Source: Thalassospira sp. HJ
GTDB lineage: Bacteria; Pseudomonadota; Alphaproteobacteria; Rhodospirillales; Thalassospiraceae
NCBI RefSeq assembly: GCF_000948415.1
Contig: NZ_JYII01000020.1
Span: 372,001 to 436,000 of the forward strand
Direction of reading: 5' to 3'
Length of the DNA stretch: 64,000 bases
The notes under the pieces are model-generated. The model was given only the letters and a program-made list of their open reading frames with translations. It had not been told where the DNA came from and searched no databases. Positions 35,910 through 45,042 of the stretch are shown piece after piece. A program made the translations under genes and the position numbers. Within the stretch, counting starts at the first letter, position 1. Every line of letters begins with the position of its first letter.

Positions 35910-36412
35910 CGTTGCGCGCGGTTCTTCCGATTCTCGCACTTGTGGCCATAACAACTCTCAGCGCCTGCGGATTTCGTCCGCTCTATGCCACGACGGATGA
36001 TGACTACAATACGGCCGCCAACATGACCCAGGTTAAGGTCGCCCTGATCAATGACCGCGTCGGACAGTTGACCCGCAACGCCCTGCTCGAAACCCTAGCC
36101 CCACGTGGACAAAGCGCAAATCCTCTGTATGACCTAGACGTTAATTTGACCGAGTCGACAAGGAAGCAAGGTTTTACCAAAGATAATGAAGCGACCATCG
36201 CCGACTATCAGATTTCCGCAGATTATGAAATCACACGTCGATCTGACTCACAAATTTTGCGCAAGGGTGAAGTTCGCGCCCGCACCAGTTATAATATTGT
36301 CGATTCGGACTTTGCCAGCATGGAGGCCGAAGACGCCGCCCGCAGGGACGCTGCACGTAATCTAGCTCAGCAGTTGGCCAATCAGGTCGCAATTGGTTTG
36401 CGCTCACAGTAA
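35906..36412 (+). CDS. lptE: LPS-assembly lipoprotein LptE
   Basis: The 168-residue protein begins MTLRAVLPILALVAITTLSA, then Cys and GFRPLYA, the classic LptE N-terminus. The rest is a small alpha/beta fold with VKVALINDRVGQLTRNALLE, then YDLDVNLTEST and EDAARRDAARNLAQQLANQV. LptE plugs the LptD barrel in the outer membrane and helps to insert lipopolysaccharide. It shares ATGA with the preceding gene and is followed 56 bp later by holA. Confidence 0.93.
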   Translation: MTLRAVLPILALVAITTLSACGFRPLYATTDDDYNTAANMTQVKVALINDRVGQLTRNALLETLAPRGQSANPLYDLDVNLTESTRKQGFTKDNEATIADYQISADYEITRRSDSQILRKGEVRARTSYNIVDSDFASMEAEDAARRDAARNLAQQLANQVAIGLRSQ

Positions 36413-36468
36413 TCGCACCGACCTCTTTCGATCCACATACCACTCCCTAAGGAACCACAAGGCGCATC

Positions 36469-37500
36469 ATGAAGCTCAAGGCAGCACAGGTTGAAAACTT
36501 CTTGCGCGCCCCGGATGCGAAGGCCCAGCTCGTTCTGATTTATGGTGAGGACGAAGGTCTGGTGCGCGAACGTGCGATTCGCCTGGCGAAAACCGTGGTT
36601 GAGGACCTTAAGGATCCCTTCCGTGTGATCGAGCTTGGCACCGCGCAGCTCAAGGAAGATGCCAGTCGCCTGCGTGACGAATCGGCTGCCATGAGTTTCG
36701 GTGGCGGGCGACGTGTGATCCGGCTCCGCGATATTGGTGACGCACAGGCACCTGTCATCGCTGACTTCCTTGCCGATCCCGCTGGTGATGCCCTGATTGT
36801 CATTGAGGCCGGGAGCCTCCCGACCCGCTCCAAACTGCGTCAGGCGGTTGAAAAGGCCGGCAACGGCATGGCCCTGCCCTGTTACGCCGATGGCGCACGT
36901 GACATCGAAACCCTGATCCATTCGATCATGGAAGAACACAAGCTTCGCATCGACCGCGATGCCACAAGTTACCTCGTCGCAAATCTCGGCTCGGACCGCA
37001 TGATTTCCCGAAGCGAGCTTGAAAAACTCGCCCTTTATGCGCTGAAGGAAGGCCAAGTCACGCTGGCAGACGCCATGGCCTGTGTCGGTGACAGCTCCGC
37101 ACGTCATTATGACGATGTCATTCAGGCTGTTTCACAGGGCAATGTCGTCAATCTTGATGCCGCCCTGACGCGGCTGGTCGAAGAGGGTCTGAACCCGGTC
37201 GGTGCCCTTCGCATGATGATCAGCTATTTTCAGAAACTGCATCTGGTCAAGGGTCAGGTCTCCCAGGGCGCCAATGCCGATCAGGCGATGAAATCACTCC
37301 GTCCGCCCCTGTTTTTCAAGGCCGCCGATCAGTTCCGCGCCAACCTCAATTACTGGGCGGTCAATTACCTGCAGCGCGCCCTGCAAATCCTGCTGGAAGC
37401 GGAAAAAGACTGCAAAAGCGGTCTGGCTATCCCCGAAACTATTGCGCACCGCGCCATGATCAAAGTCGCGGTTGCCCGCCAGAAACAGGTCCGGCGCTAA
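36469..37500 (+). CDS. holA: DNA polymerase III delta subunit
   Basis: The 343-residue protein has the clamp-loader delta pattern: MKLKAAQVENFL, LVLIYGEDEGLVRERAIRLA, then a RAD-like region VIEAGSLPTRSKLRQAVEKA and GSDRMISRSELEKLALYA. The C-terminal helical collar (NPVGALRMMISYFQKLHLVK, RALQILLEAEKDCKSG) is as expected. Delta opens the beta sliding clamp. The C-terminus ends in a basic QKQVRR. It is downstream of lptE, as in many alphaproteobacteria, and runs convergent with parB. Confidence 0.95.
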   Translation: MKLKAAQVENFLRAPDAKAQLVLIYGEDEGLVRERAIRLAKTVVEDLKDPFRVIELGTAQLKEDASRLRDESAAMSFGGGRRVIRLRDIGDAQAPVIADFLADPAGDALIVIEAGSLPTRSKLRQAVEKAGNGMALPCYADGARDIETLIHSIMEEHKLRIDRDATSYLVANLGSDRMISRSELEKLALYALKEGQVTLADAMACVGDSSARHYDDVIQAVSQGNVVNLDAALTRLVEEGLNPVGALRMMISYFQKLHLVKGQVSQGANADQAMKSLRPPLFFKAADQFRANLNYWAVNYLQRALQILLEAEKDCKSGLAIPETIAHRAMIKVAVARQKQVRR

Positions 37501-37545
37501 CCACTAACCACCAACCGCCGCACCGGTCACCAATACTCAAGAAAA

Positions 37546-37574
37546 TAGGCATGCCACACACTGTGACATGCCTA
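37546..37574. terminator. hairpin between holA and parB
   Basis: TAGGCATG (37546-37553) pairs with CATGCCTA (37567-37574); CACA/TGTG can extend within the loop. No T-run follows on either strand, so it is a weak terminator candidate. Confidence 0.45.
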
Positions 37575-37620
37575 CAAACATCAGAGTGACCCTGGCACCA
37601 GCACTCAAGGATCAAGCGCC

Positions 37621-37722
37621 TTAAAGTACGCGCTTCACCTCAACCGATCCCCGACGCGCTTTCGAGTCTTCTTCCTTAAGCTTCTTGAGCTGATCGATCT
37701 TTGCGCGATCAAGGTCCTTCAT
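37621..37722 (-). CDS. 33-residue frame downstream of parB, possibly a parB extension
   Basis: ATG 37722 to TAA 37621 reads MKDLDRAKIDQLKKLKEEDS and ends RRGSVEVKRVL: a charged amphipathic helix. No strong ribosome site precedes the ATG (AGG is absent; ACCAGC). The same frame stays open upstream and joins parB at an A-AAA-AAG heptamer just before the parB stop, so it could be reached by minus-one slippage. It may also be an independent small gene or chance. Confidence 0.35.
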   Translation of the reverse strand: MKDLDRAKIDQLKKLKEEDSKARRGSVEVKRVL

Positions 37723-37733
37723 GCTGGTTTTGG

Positions 37734-38930
37734 TTACGGCTTTTTTCCCGTGCCATCCGTAACCTCCGCCGCGATCAGATCATCAAGCTCGTCCTCACTG
37801 ACTTCTTCGCTTTCGATCGGATCATCGCCTTCGGGCCCATCGATGACGAAATCATCGTCTTCGCTTTCGGGCAATGTCGCATCGGCAATGGTTTCAAGCT
37901 CAGCCGTCAGATCTTCATCATCCGAGTCGTCATCTTCGATAAACATCGAATCGAATTCGTTCTCATCCGAATCGGCCGAGCTCGCCTCGACCTCATCCTC
38001 GCCAAGTTCGCTCGCCTTGCCATGGGTCAGGCGCTGCAAGATGTCATCAAGCTGCTCAAGCGTGTCATAGCGAATCGAGATTTTGCCAGACGCCCCGTCA
38101 AAGTCGATATTTACCGCCAACCCCAACATATTGCTAAGGTCACGCTCCAGAGCCACTGTATCTGGGTCTTTCTCGGTCGATGCACCGCCCGATGACTTCT
38201 TCGGACGCGAAGCCTTGCCACCATCGGTTTTAACAAGCTTTTCGGCCTGACGGACGTTCAAGCCTTTCTTGACGATCTGGCCGGCAAGCTCGACCGCGTT
38301 TTCCGCCCCCAGAAGGGCGCGCGCATGGCCAGAGCTTAATACCTTATCCGACAGCATCTGCTTGATCGGTGCCGGCAGAGCCAGAAGACGCAGGCTGTTG
38401 GCGATATGGCTACGGCTTTTGCCGAGTGCCTGACCCAGCGCTTCCTGCGTGTGGGAAAACTCGCTCATCAGGCGGTTATAGCCTTCGGCCTCCTCAAGCG
38501 GCGACAGGTCCTGACGCTGCAGGTTTTCGATCAGGGCAATTTCGGCCGTTTCACGGTCATCAAACTCGCGTACCAGAACTGGCACTTCATGAAGCTGGGC
38601 CCGCTGGGCTGCGCGCCAGCGACGCTCACCAGCGATGATTTCATAGGTGGTTTCACCCGTCGAAGAAGCACGCACCAGAATCGGCTGAATGATACCCTTC
38701 TCGCGGATCGAGGCCGCCAGATCATCAATCGCGTCATCGTCAAAATTGCTGCGCGGCTGGAACGGCGACGGCTTCAGATCGGTAATCGCAATATGCTGCG
38801 TCGTGCCGCCCGGTCCCGGATGGGCCGCCGCAGCATCATCGCCACTGGCGGCAACCGCAACATCTTCGTCCTCTTCGCCCAGAAGTGCAGACAGTCCCCT
38901 TCCCAAACCGCGTTTTTTTGCTTCGCTCAT
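37734..38930 (-). CDS. parB: chromosome-partitioning protein ParB
   Basis: From ATG 38930 the product is 398 residues. It starts MSEAKKRGLGRGLSALLG, the ParA-contact element; the CTPase/clamp domain has PRSNFDDDAIDDLAASIREK and IIAGERRWRAAQRAQLHEVP; the HTH region has SRSHIANSLRLLALPAPIKQ. The dimerisation part (NMLGLAVNIDFDGASGKISI) is followed by about 95 extra residues that are strongly acidic (SDENEFDSMFIEDDDSDDED), unusual for ParB. It binds parS and slides along DNA. ATGA overlaps the parA stop. Three parS sites lie upstream. Confidence 0.96.
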   Translation of the reverse strand: MSEAKKRGLGRGLSALLGEEDEDVAVAASGDDAAAAHPGPGGTTQHIAITDLKPSPFQPRSNFDDDAIDDLAASIREKGIIQPILVRASSTGETTYEIIAGERRWRAAQRAQLHEVPVLVREFDDRETAEIALIENLQRQDLSPLEEAEGYNRLMSEFSHTQEALGQALGKSRSHIANSLRLLALPAPIKQMLSDKVLSSGHARALLGAENAVELAGQIVKKGLNVRQAEKLVKTDGGKASRPKKSSGGASTEKDPDTVALERDLSNMLGLAVNIDFDGASGKISIRYDTLEQLDDILQRLTHGKASELGEDEVEASSADSDENEFDSMFIEDDDSDDEDLTAELETIADATLPESEDDDFVIDGPEGDDPIESEEVSEDELDDLIAAEVTDGTGKKP

Positions 38931-39754
38931 GCTTTCACCCCTTCGCGTTTCAGGACTTCGCTCGCAAGATTCAAATAGGCCCGTGAACCCGGGCACTTCA
39001 TGTCATAAACCAGCACCGGCGTGCCGTGGCTGGGTGCCTCGGAAACGCGGACATTGCGCGGGATAACCGTGCGATAGACCACGTCGCCAAAATAGTCGCG
39101 CACGTCATTGGCCACCTGGGCCGACAGGTTGTTGCGCTTGTCATACATGGTCAGGACAATGCCCTGGATCTCAAGGTTCGGGTTGAACGCCTTCTTGACC
39201 CGCTTGATGGTCCGGACCAGATGGCTGACACCTTCAAGGGCAAAGAATTCACATTGCAACGGCACCAGAACCGCATCGGACGCCACCAGCGCATTCAGGG
39301 TCAAAAGACCCAGCGACGGCGGGCAGTCAATCAGGACGTAATCAACATCCTGCGGCAGTTTGCCAAGCGATTCCTTAAGCTGGGTCTCGCGGCGTTCGAA
39401 ATCGACCAGCTCGATCTCCGCCCCCGAAAGATCCATGCCCGACGGCACGATGCTCAGCCGCGGGATCGAGGTCTCCTTGCGTGCTTCTTCAAGCGTATTG
39501 CCATTGATCAGCACGTCATAGGAACTGATCTCGCGATCTGACGGACGCAGGCCCAAACCGGTACTGGCATTGCCCTGCGGATCGAGATCGACAATCAGAA
39601 CCCGCTGGTTCACCGCCGCCAGGGCGGTTGCCAGATTGATCGTCGTGGTGGTTTTGCCCACCCCGCCCTTCTGGTTGGCCACGGCGATGATGCGCGGACG
39701 ATTTCCGACACCCTCTGATTTCGTCGAAAGCGGCAAATCAATAACATCCGTCAC
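38927..39754 (-). CDS. parA: chromosome-partitioning ATPase ParA
   Basis: The 275-residue protein has the deviant Walker A ANQKGGVGKTTTTINLATAL, the Walker A' VLIVDLDPQGNAS and Walker B VDYVLIDCPPSLG. It is the Soj/ParA type without an N-terminal HTH, as in chromosomal systems. ParA and ParB move origins apart after replication. Its ATG overlaps the rsmG stop (39751-39754) and its stop overlaps the parB start, so rsmG-parA-parB is translationally coupled. Confidence 0.97.
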   Translation of the reverse strand: MTDVIDLPLSTKSEGVGNRPRIIAVANQKGGVGKTTTTINLATALAAVNQRVLIVDLDPQGNASTGLGLRPSDREISSYDVLINGNTLEEARKETSIPRLSIVPSGMDLSGAEIELVDFERRETQLKESLGKLPQDVDYVLIDCPPSLGLLTLNALVASDAVLVPLQCEFFALEGVSHLVRTIKRVKKAFNPNLEIQGIVLTMYDKRNNLSAQVANDVRDYFGDVVYRTVIPRNVRVSEAPSHGTPVLVYDMKCPGSRAYLNLASEVLKREGVKA

Positions 39755-40386
39755 CGGCCCACTCCTTTCAAGATCATCACGACACCGTCCGGATCGACCA
39801 GGCTGGCATGCGTGGTTGCATCAAATGTCCAACCGGCGTCGCGTGCGTCCGCCAGCTCATCCTCAAAGGCACGTCCCTTCAGCAGCACATAATGGCCGCC
39901 GTCTTTCAAATGGCGCTGCCCCAATTCCAGAAGCTTGGGCAAGGGCGCAAAGGCGCGCGCCGTAATCACATCGGCCTGGCGCGGGGCCGCGGCCTCAATC
40001 CGTTCGCGGGCAATCTCGGTCTGCCCGAGCACACCACACACCCGGGCGGCTTCCATCAGGAAAACGGTCTTCTTGGTATTGGATTCCATCAGGGTGACAT
40101 TGTTCGCGCCAAGGATCGCCAGAACGATGCCCGGGAACCCTGCCCCCGACCCGAAATCAACGATTTTACCGTCGGCAGCAACATCGGAAAGATGCGGCCA
40201 GAGCTGTGCGGAATCCTGTAAATGACGTCCCCAAACGTCTTCGGCCGTGCTGGCGCCAACGATGTTAATCCGTGGCTGCCACTTCACGACGAGGTCTGCA
40301 TACTGGTTAAGACGGTCCAATGTTTCACGTGAAACATTCAAATCTTGCTCAAACCAGGTTTTTACGGGTGTGGAAATTGTCTGCAT
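39751..40386 (-). CDS. rsmG: 16S rRNA m7G527 methyltransferase
   Basis: From ATG 40386 the product is 211 residues, MQTISTPVKTWFEQDLNVSR; a frame open to 40485 adds unlike residues. The SAM-binding loop is VDFGSGAGFPGIVLAIL, followed by VTLMESNTKKTVFLMEAARV and ITARAFAPLPKLLELG. RsmG methylates G527 in 16S rRNA. A perfect parS lies inside its coding sequence at 40321-40336 (encoding NVSRET), and it sits in the usual mnmE-mnmG-rsmG-parA-parB order. Confidence 0.96.
   Translation of the reverse strand: MQTISTPVKTWFEQDLNVSRETLDRLNQYADLVVKWQPRINIVGASTAEDVWGRHLQDSAQLWPHLSDVAADGKIVDFGSGAGFPGIVLAILGANNVTLMESNTKKTVFLMEAARVCGVLGQTEIARERIEAAAPRQADVITARAFAPLPKLLELGQRHLKDGGHYVLLKGRAFEDELADARDAGWTFDATTHASLVDPDGVVMILKGVGR
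40321..40336. promoter_or_regulatory. parS site 1 (in rsmG)
   Basis: Perfect 16-bp palindrome TGTTTCACGTGAAACA, identical to the well-known bacterial ParB-binding site. Confidence 0.95.
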
Positions 40387-40491
40387 ATTTGATTTATAGG
40401 CCGAGCCCAAAAAACACTCCAGTCTTGATTTTTGCACTTTTGTGTTTTTGCCGGCGTCGGATGCGATAAAACCGGAATAAAACACATCAAA

Positions 40492-40507
40492 TGTTTCACG
40501 TGAAACA
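40492..40507. promoter_or_regulatory. parS site 2 (upstream of rsmG)
   Basis: Second perfect copy of TGTTTCACGTGAAACA, 106 bp upstream of the rsmG start. Confidence 0.95.
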
Positions 40508-40780
40508 TTCCCACGCTTACAACGGATCTTCCAGATGCCGTTTTACCGAATATTCGAGGAAATTGGGCGGTCGACCCCCTACTGCAAATCGAGTCGACGC
40601 AGCCCACAAGGTAAAACATGTGCGACTCGGCAGAATATCGACCTTAATGGGAATGACTGTCTGGCTAGCCCGCCCGCACCCGTTCCTATTCTCCGTGTCT
40701 GGACTTCCCCCCAAACTCGCGAGCGCATCACTCCATAGCCCGCATCTCTGTCTGTCCGCCATGGCTATACCCGATACGAC

Positions 40781-40810
40781 AACACCCGGCCGATGGTCTG
40801 GCCGGGTGTT
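40781..40810 (-). terminator. hairpin after mnmG
   Basis: AACACCCGGC (40781-40790) and GCCGGGTGTT (40801-40810) form a perfect 10-bp stem 10 bp after the mnmG stop; no T-run follows on the minus strand. Confidence 0.7.
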
Positions 40811-40819
40811 GGATCTGGA

Positions 40820-42727
40820 TCAGATGTGTGCAGTGCGGGTTGCGGCCGCGTTCTGATGCTTGTGGCTTTTGATATGGCCGAGCAGTGCCGTGACCGCTGC
40901 CGGGGTGACGCCCGGGATACGCGATGCAGCGCCGATGGTTTCCGGCTGGATTTCTTTGAGCTTGAGGCGGATCTCGGCTGACAGTCCCCCGACCTTGTCG
41001 AAATCAAGCCCACGCGGCAGACGCAATTCCTCGTCGCGGCGGAAGGCGGCAATGTCGGCCGCCTGACGATCGAGATAGCCTTTATACTGGGCATCAATCG
41101 ACACCTGCTCCTTGATCGCCGGATCAAGTTCGCCCAGCTGCGGCCAGACCTTGGTCAGGGTATCAAAATCGATATCGGGATAAGCCAACAGGTCATAGGC
41201 CGAGCGGCGCACGCCATCCTGATTGATCTTGATGTCGAACTTGGCCAGACCATTCGGCGTTTCGGTCAGCTCGGAGACCTCGGTCTTGGCTGCATTCAAT
41301 GCCGACTTCTTGGCGTCCCAGGCGTGCGCACGGGTCGATGCGATGCAGCCGATATCAAGACCGCGATCGGTCAGACGCTGATCAGCGTTATCGGCACGCA
41401 GCATCAGGCGATACTCGGCGCGCGAGGTAAACATGCGATAGGGCTCGCGCGTGCCAAGTGTGACCAGATCATCGATCATCACGCCGATATAGGCATCCGC
41501 ACGATCAAGGACAAATTCACGTTCGCCGCCGCCAGCAATCAGCGCGGCATTCACACCGGCAATCAGCCCCTGCCCGGCTGCTTCTTCGTAACCGGTGGTG
41601 CCATTGATCTGACCGGCGAAGAACAGGGCCGCGACCTTTTTGGTTTCGAGCGTATGGCGGAGTTCGCGCGGATCGACGAAGTCATATTCCACCGCGTAAC
41701 CGGGACGGAAGATCTCGACCTTCTCCAGACCCGGAATGGTGGCGAGCATGGCAAGCTGAACGTCTTCGGGAAGCGAGGTTGAAATGCCGTTCGGGTAGAT
41801 GGTCGGATCATCGAGGCCTTCGGGCTCAAGGAAAATCTGATGCTGATTTTTCTCGGCAAAGCGCACGACCTTGTCTTCGATGGACGGGCAATAGCGCGGG
41901 CCGCTGCTTTGGATTTTGCCGCTATACATCGGCGCACGGTCGAGATTGGCACGGATGATTTCGTGGGTGGCATCGGTCGTCCAGGTCATATGACACGGGA
42001 CCTGCGGCACGGTAATTTCTTTGGTCAGGAACGAAAACGGCTCTGGCGGGTTATCGCCCGGCTGTTCCTGCAGGCTCGCCCAATCGATGGTGCGGCCATC
42101 AAGACGCGCCGGGGTTCCGGTTTTCAAACGTCCTAATCGGAAATCATATTTTGCCAATGTCTCGGACAGTCCGGTTGCCGGGGCATCGCCCATCCGGCCG
42201 GCCGGCTCAGTATGCTCGCCAATATGGATCAGACCATTCAGGAACGTCCCGGTGGTCAGCACCACCGCACCGGCAAGGTATTCGGTGCCATCGCCCGTGA
42301 CGACACCCTTGACCCGGTTCTGATCATCGATGATCAGGTCTTCAACACCGCCTTCAAGGATGGTGAGATTTTCCTGCTCGTTCAGAATATCCTGAACGGC
42401 CTGACGATAAAGCTTCCGATCGGCCTGGGCACGTGGGCCGCGGACTGCCGGCCCCTTGGAACGGTTGAGCATACGGAACTGGATGCCCGCACGGTCAATC
42501 GCGCGACCCATGACGCCGTCAAGCGCATCAACTTCGCGCACCATATGCCCCTTGCCCAGACCACCGATGGCCGGGTTGCACGACATTTCCCCGATGCGAT
42601 CGGCACGGTGCGTGACCAGTGCCGTGGATGCGCCCATACGCGCAGCGGCTGCTGCGGCTTCGCATCCGGCATGGCCACCGCCGACCACGATCACGTCAAA
42701 GCTGTTATTTGGCACGTTCTGTGACAT
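40820..42727 (-). CDS. mnmG: tRNA uridine-5-carboxymethylaminomethyl modification enzyme MnmG
   Basis: From ATG 42727 the product is 635 residues. The FAD-binding motif is [20 protein letters not shown], followed by [20 protein letters not shown], both GidA signatures. The conserved cysteine region [16 protein letters not shown] and the second signature [20 protein letters not shown] are present, as is the C-terminal MnmE-binding part. With MnmE it modifies the wobble uridine of certain tRNAs. An ATG four codons earlier (42739) is possible. mnmE lies upstream, with parS 3 between them. Confidence 0.97.
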   Translation of the reverse strand: MSQNVPNNSFDVIVVGGGHAGCEAAAAAARMGASTALVTHRADRIGEMSCNPAIGGLGKGHMVREVDALDGVMGRAIDRAGIQFRMLNRSKGPAVRGPRAQADRKLYRQAVQDILNEQENLTILEGGVEDLIIDDQNRVKGVVTGDGTEYLAGAVVLTTGTFLNGLIHIGEHTEPAGRMGDAPATGLSETLAKYDFRLGRLKTGTPARLDGRTIDWASLQEQPGDNPPEPFSFLTKEITVPQVPCHMTWTTDATHEIIRANLDRAPMYSGKIQSSGPRYCPSIEDKVVRFAEKNQHQIFLEPEGLDDPTIYPNGISTSLPEDVQLAMLATIPGLEKVEIFRPGYAVEYDFVDPRELRHTLETKKVAALFFAGQINGTTGYEEAAGQGLIAGVNAALIAGGGEREFVLDRADAYIGVMIDDLVTLGTREPYRMFTSRAEYRLMLRADNADQRLTDRGLDIGCIASTRAHAWDAKKSALNAAKTEVSELTETPNGLAKFDIKINQDGVRRSAYDLLAYPDIDFDTLTKVWPQLGELDPAIKEQVSIDAQYKGYLDRQAADIAAFRRDEELRLPRGLDFDKVGGLSAEIRLKLKEIQPETIGAASRIPGVTPAAVTALLGHIKSHKHQNAAATRTAHI

Positions 42728-42819
42728 CGACTTCCTCACTCAATCCCCGCTGCTTATCATGCTGCGGGCGTGAACCTTGTTTGGTTCGAATAGGTATTTT
42801 TGGTCGGGTTGTCGTCCAA

Positions 42820-42835
42820 TGTTTCACGTGAAACA
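42820..42835. promoter_or_regulatory. parS site 3 (between mnmE and mnmG)
   Basis: Third perfect copy of TGTTTCACGTGAAACA, 93 bp upstream of the mnmG start. Confidence 0.95.
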
Positions 42836-42871
42836 TTGCCGTGATCAAAATCTAACGACTCTCACCTAACT

Positions 42872-44245
42872 CTATTTGCCGATACAGAAGTCCCCGAAGA
42901 TGATATCGAGCAAATCTTCCACATCGACGCGTCCGGTAATCTTGCCGATTTCGCGAACAGCAAGGCGGACATCCTCGGCCGCCAGTTCTGCGATTTCGGT
43001 CTGCAATCCGCGATCCAGATGATCGCTGGCACTTTCAAGTGCCCGCCGATGGCGCAGCCGTGTCAGCGGCACGGGCCCGGCAAAATCGAGCCCCTCTTTT
43101 ACGCGAGTCTCCAGCAGTTGCAAGAGGCTTTCCATCCCCTGCCCGGTCATGGCCGATATGGCCAAAACGGGAAGCTCAAGCGCGCGACCATCGGCCGACG
43201 TCCCCTGCCACTGTGCCGGAATGTCGGTGGTATCCAGCGCATCGACCTTGTTGATCAGAATAAGCGTCTTGTCATCGATCAGACGCGCGGCCTCCGGATC
43301 GATATTCGGCCAGTCCTCGCGATCAATCACCACAAGCCGGAGATCAGCATTCTCGGCACGGGCGGTCGCACGCCGCACGCCCTCGGACTCAATCACATCA
43401 CCGCTTTCGCGCAGACCCGCCGTATCGACCATGGTGACCGGGAAGCCGCCAAGATCAAGGTGGACTTCGATCATGTCGCGGGTGGTGCCGGCGATCTCGG
43501 AAACGATGGCGGCGTCACGCTGCGCAAGCCGGTTCAGCAGGCTTGATTTACCGGCATTCGGCGCACCGAGAATGACGATCTGAAAGCCTTCACGCAGGCG
43601 TTCGCCACGGCGGTTATCGGCCAGATGGCGTTTGACTTCGTCACTGACGGCGCGCAAATCGCCATGCACCACCGGCACGATGCCATCAGGCAAATCTTCA
43701 TCGGGGAAATCAATATCGGCCTCGATATGCGCCAGCGCCTTCATCAAACGCGCGCGCCAGCCTTCATAGAGCGAGCCCAACTCACCGGCCATCTGACGTA
43801 CGGCCTGCCGGCGCTGGGCAGCGGTTTCGGCATCAATCAAATCGGCAATCCCCTCGGCCGAGGTCAGATCCATCTTGCCGTTTTCAAAGGCACGCCGGGT
43901 GTATTCGCCAGGTTCCGCCACGCGCAATCCATCCTGGCGCGACAGGCAATCGAGCACCCCTTCGATCACCGCGCGCCCGCCATGAACATGCAGCTCAACC
44001 ACGTCTTCACCGGTAAAGCTTGCCGGGCCTTGGAAATAGATCGCCACCGCATCATCAAGTCGCTCATTGCTTTGCGGATCGCGGATCGGCGCATAGATCG
44101 CATGGCGCGGTTTGGGCATGGTATCGCGGCCCAACAACGCACAGAGCACAGGACCTGAGCGCGGCCCGGACAACCGGATCACGGCAACACCGGCACGGCC
44201 TGCACCAGAGGACAGGGCAAAAATGGTTTCTCGGCTGGCAATCAT
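42872..44245 (-). CDS. mnmE: tRNA modification GTPase MnmE
   Basis: From ATG 44245 (457 residues) it begins MIASRETIFALSSGAGRAGV, a typical MnmE start. The folate-binding N-domain has PGEYTRRAFENGKMDLTSAE. The G domain has P-loop GAPNAGKSSLLN, switch DTAGLRE and NKVD. The C-terminus FCIGK carries the functional Cys of the CxGK motif. It forms a complex with MnmG for wobble-uridine modification. The upstream region is rich in repeats and shows no obvious strong promoter. Confidence 0.97.
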   Translation of the reverse strand: MIASRETIFALSSGAGRAGVAVIRLSGPRSGPVLCALLGRDTMPKPRHAIYAPIRDPQSNERLDDAVAIYFQGPASFTGEDVVELHVHGGRAVIEGVLDCLSRQDGLRVAEPGEYTRRAFENGKMDLTSAEGIADLIDAETAAQRRQAVRQMAGELGSLYEGWRARLMKALAHIEADIDFPDEDLPDGIVPVVHGDLRAVSDEVKRHLADNRRGERLREGFQIVILGAPNAGKSSLLNRLAQRDAAIVSEIAGTTRDMIEVHLDLGGFPVTMVDTAGLRESGDVIESEGVRRATARAENADLRLVVIDREDWPNIDPEAARLIDDKTLILINKVDALDTTDIPAQWQGTSADGRALELPVLAISAMTGQGMESLLQLLETRVKEGLDFAGPVPLTRLRHRRALESASDHLDRGLQTEIAELAAEDVRLAVREIGKITGRVDVEDLLDIIFGDFCIGK

Positions 44246-44403
44246 GGTTGGTCCGTCAGTTCTGAAGAAGCGGTTGCGTGGCTGAGCAGGATATCGTCCA
44301 GACAGCGGCAAAGGTCAACCTACCGCTGCAATTACCAACATCGATTTAATAACAGCATGCTCTCTTAGCGGGCTTGTCCGATCCCCCTTGCGCCCGACCA
44401 TGG

Positions 44404-44423
44404 ACCCCCGCCTTCGCGGGGGT
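44404..44423. repeat. short palindromic intergenic repeat
   Basis: ACCCCCGC, loop CTTC, GCGGGGGT: an 8-bp perfect stem of the kind found in dispersed repeats of many proteobacteria (reads PAKAGVH in one frame). Confidence 0.7.
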
Positions 44424-44573
44424 GACGGTGTGTGAGAAGTTCTGGGAAACCGTCCTTGCTGTCGCACAGGATTGAGCATAGCAGGCCCAGGCACCGCCGG
44501 AGCAGCATCCCGAGCACCACATACGGTCCGGGGGCATCTTCCACCTCCGTCATGCCCGCGCAGAGCCTGTGCC

Positions 44574-44605
44574 CGCGGCGGTGGGTACGGGCATCCACCG
44601 CCGCG
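44574..44605. repeat. palindromic intergenic repeat
   Basis: CGCGGCGGTGG (44574-44584) pairs with CCACCGCCGCG (44595-44605) in an 11-bp perfect stem with loop GTACGGGCAT. Confidence 0.65.
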
Positions 44606-44622
44606 AGCACCACCACGCATAA

Positions 44623-44658
44623 GAAAACCGGCCATGCAGGTGTCGCAGGCCGGTTTTC
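44623..44658 (-). terminator. terminator of the ferredoxin-like gene
   Basis: GAAAACCGGCC (44623-44633) pairs with GGCCGGTTTTC (44648-44658) in a perfect 11-bp stem; on the minus strand it ends in TTTTCTT. Confidence 0.85.
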
Positions 44659-44685
44659 GCCAAAAATGACTTATGGGTCGGCGGA

Positions 44686-45009
44686 TTATTGATCGGGGGT
44701 GAGCTGCAGGCGTTCAACCACCTGCCCGCCGATCAGATGGTCATTGAGGATCACCTCGATGTCTTCCATCGTCTCGTAGCGATACCAGGTGCCTTCGGGA
44801 TAGACCACCATCACCGGGCCCAGTTCGCAGCGATCAAGACAGCCTGCGGTGTTGATCCGGGTCTGCGGCAGGCCAAGCTCCTTGGCGCGGACCTTCATGT
44901 AATTGCGAAGCTTGGTTGCGCCCTTGGACTGGCAGCAGCCGCGTTCATGACCCGCCGGGCGTTCGTTCTGGCAGACGAAAACGTGTGCCTGATAGTAATG
45001 TTCACTCAT
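44686..45009 (-). CDS. thioredoxin-like [2Fe-2S] ferredoxin
   Basis: The 107-residue protein has Cys13, Cys25/Cys26, Cys57 and Cys61, matching the C-x(11-12)-C-x(30)-C-x3-C pattern of thioredoxin-fold 2Fe-2S ferredoxins: HVFVCQNERP, GCCQSKG and NTAGCLDRCELGPVMVVYPE. These are electron carriers or cluster proteins; the partner is not evident. RBS-like AGGT is weak (TTAAGGTAGAAG). The next gene upstream (45043) is on the same strand 33 bp away, so they may be cotranscribed. Confidence 0.9.
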   Translation of the reverse strand: MSEHYYQAHVFVCQNERPAGHERGCCQSKGATKLRNYMKVRAKELGLPQTRINTAGCLDRCELGPVMVVYPEGTWYRYETMEDIEVILNDHLIGGQVVERLQLTPDQ

Positions 45010-45042
45010 GGATGCACTTCTACCTTAACCCTGCACTAACAC

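Larger units (their letters stand above)
40387..40819. other. intergenic region between rsmG and mnmG
   Basis: 433 bp on the minus strand between mnmG and rsmG. It contains parS 2 and a hairpin after mnmG; the remaining sequence (40520-40770) shows no supported gene. The rsmG promoter should be here. Confidence 0.6.
44246..44685. other. intergenic region with palindromic repeats upstream of mnmE
   Basis: 440 bp without a supported gene. It contains ACCCCCGC/GCGGGGGT (44404-44423), CGCGGCGGTGG/CCACCGCCGCG (44574-44605), and the ferredoxin-gene terminator at 44623-44658. Translated, part of it gives the familiar VTPAKAGVH-like string seen in common intergenic repeats. Confidence 0.65.
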
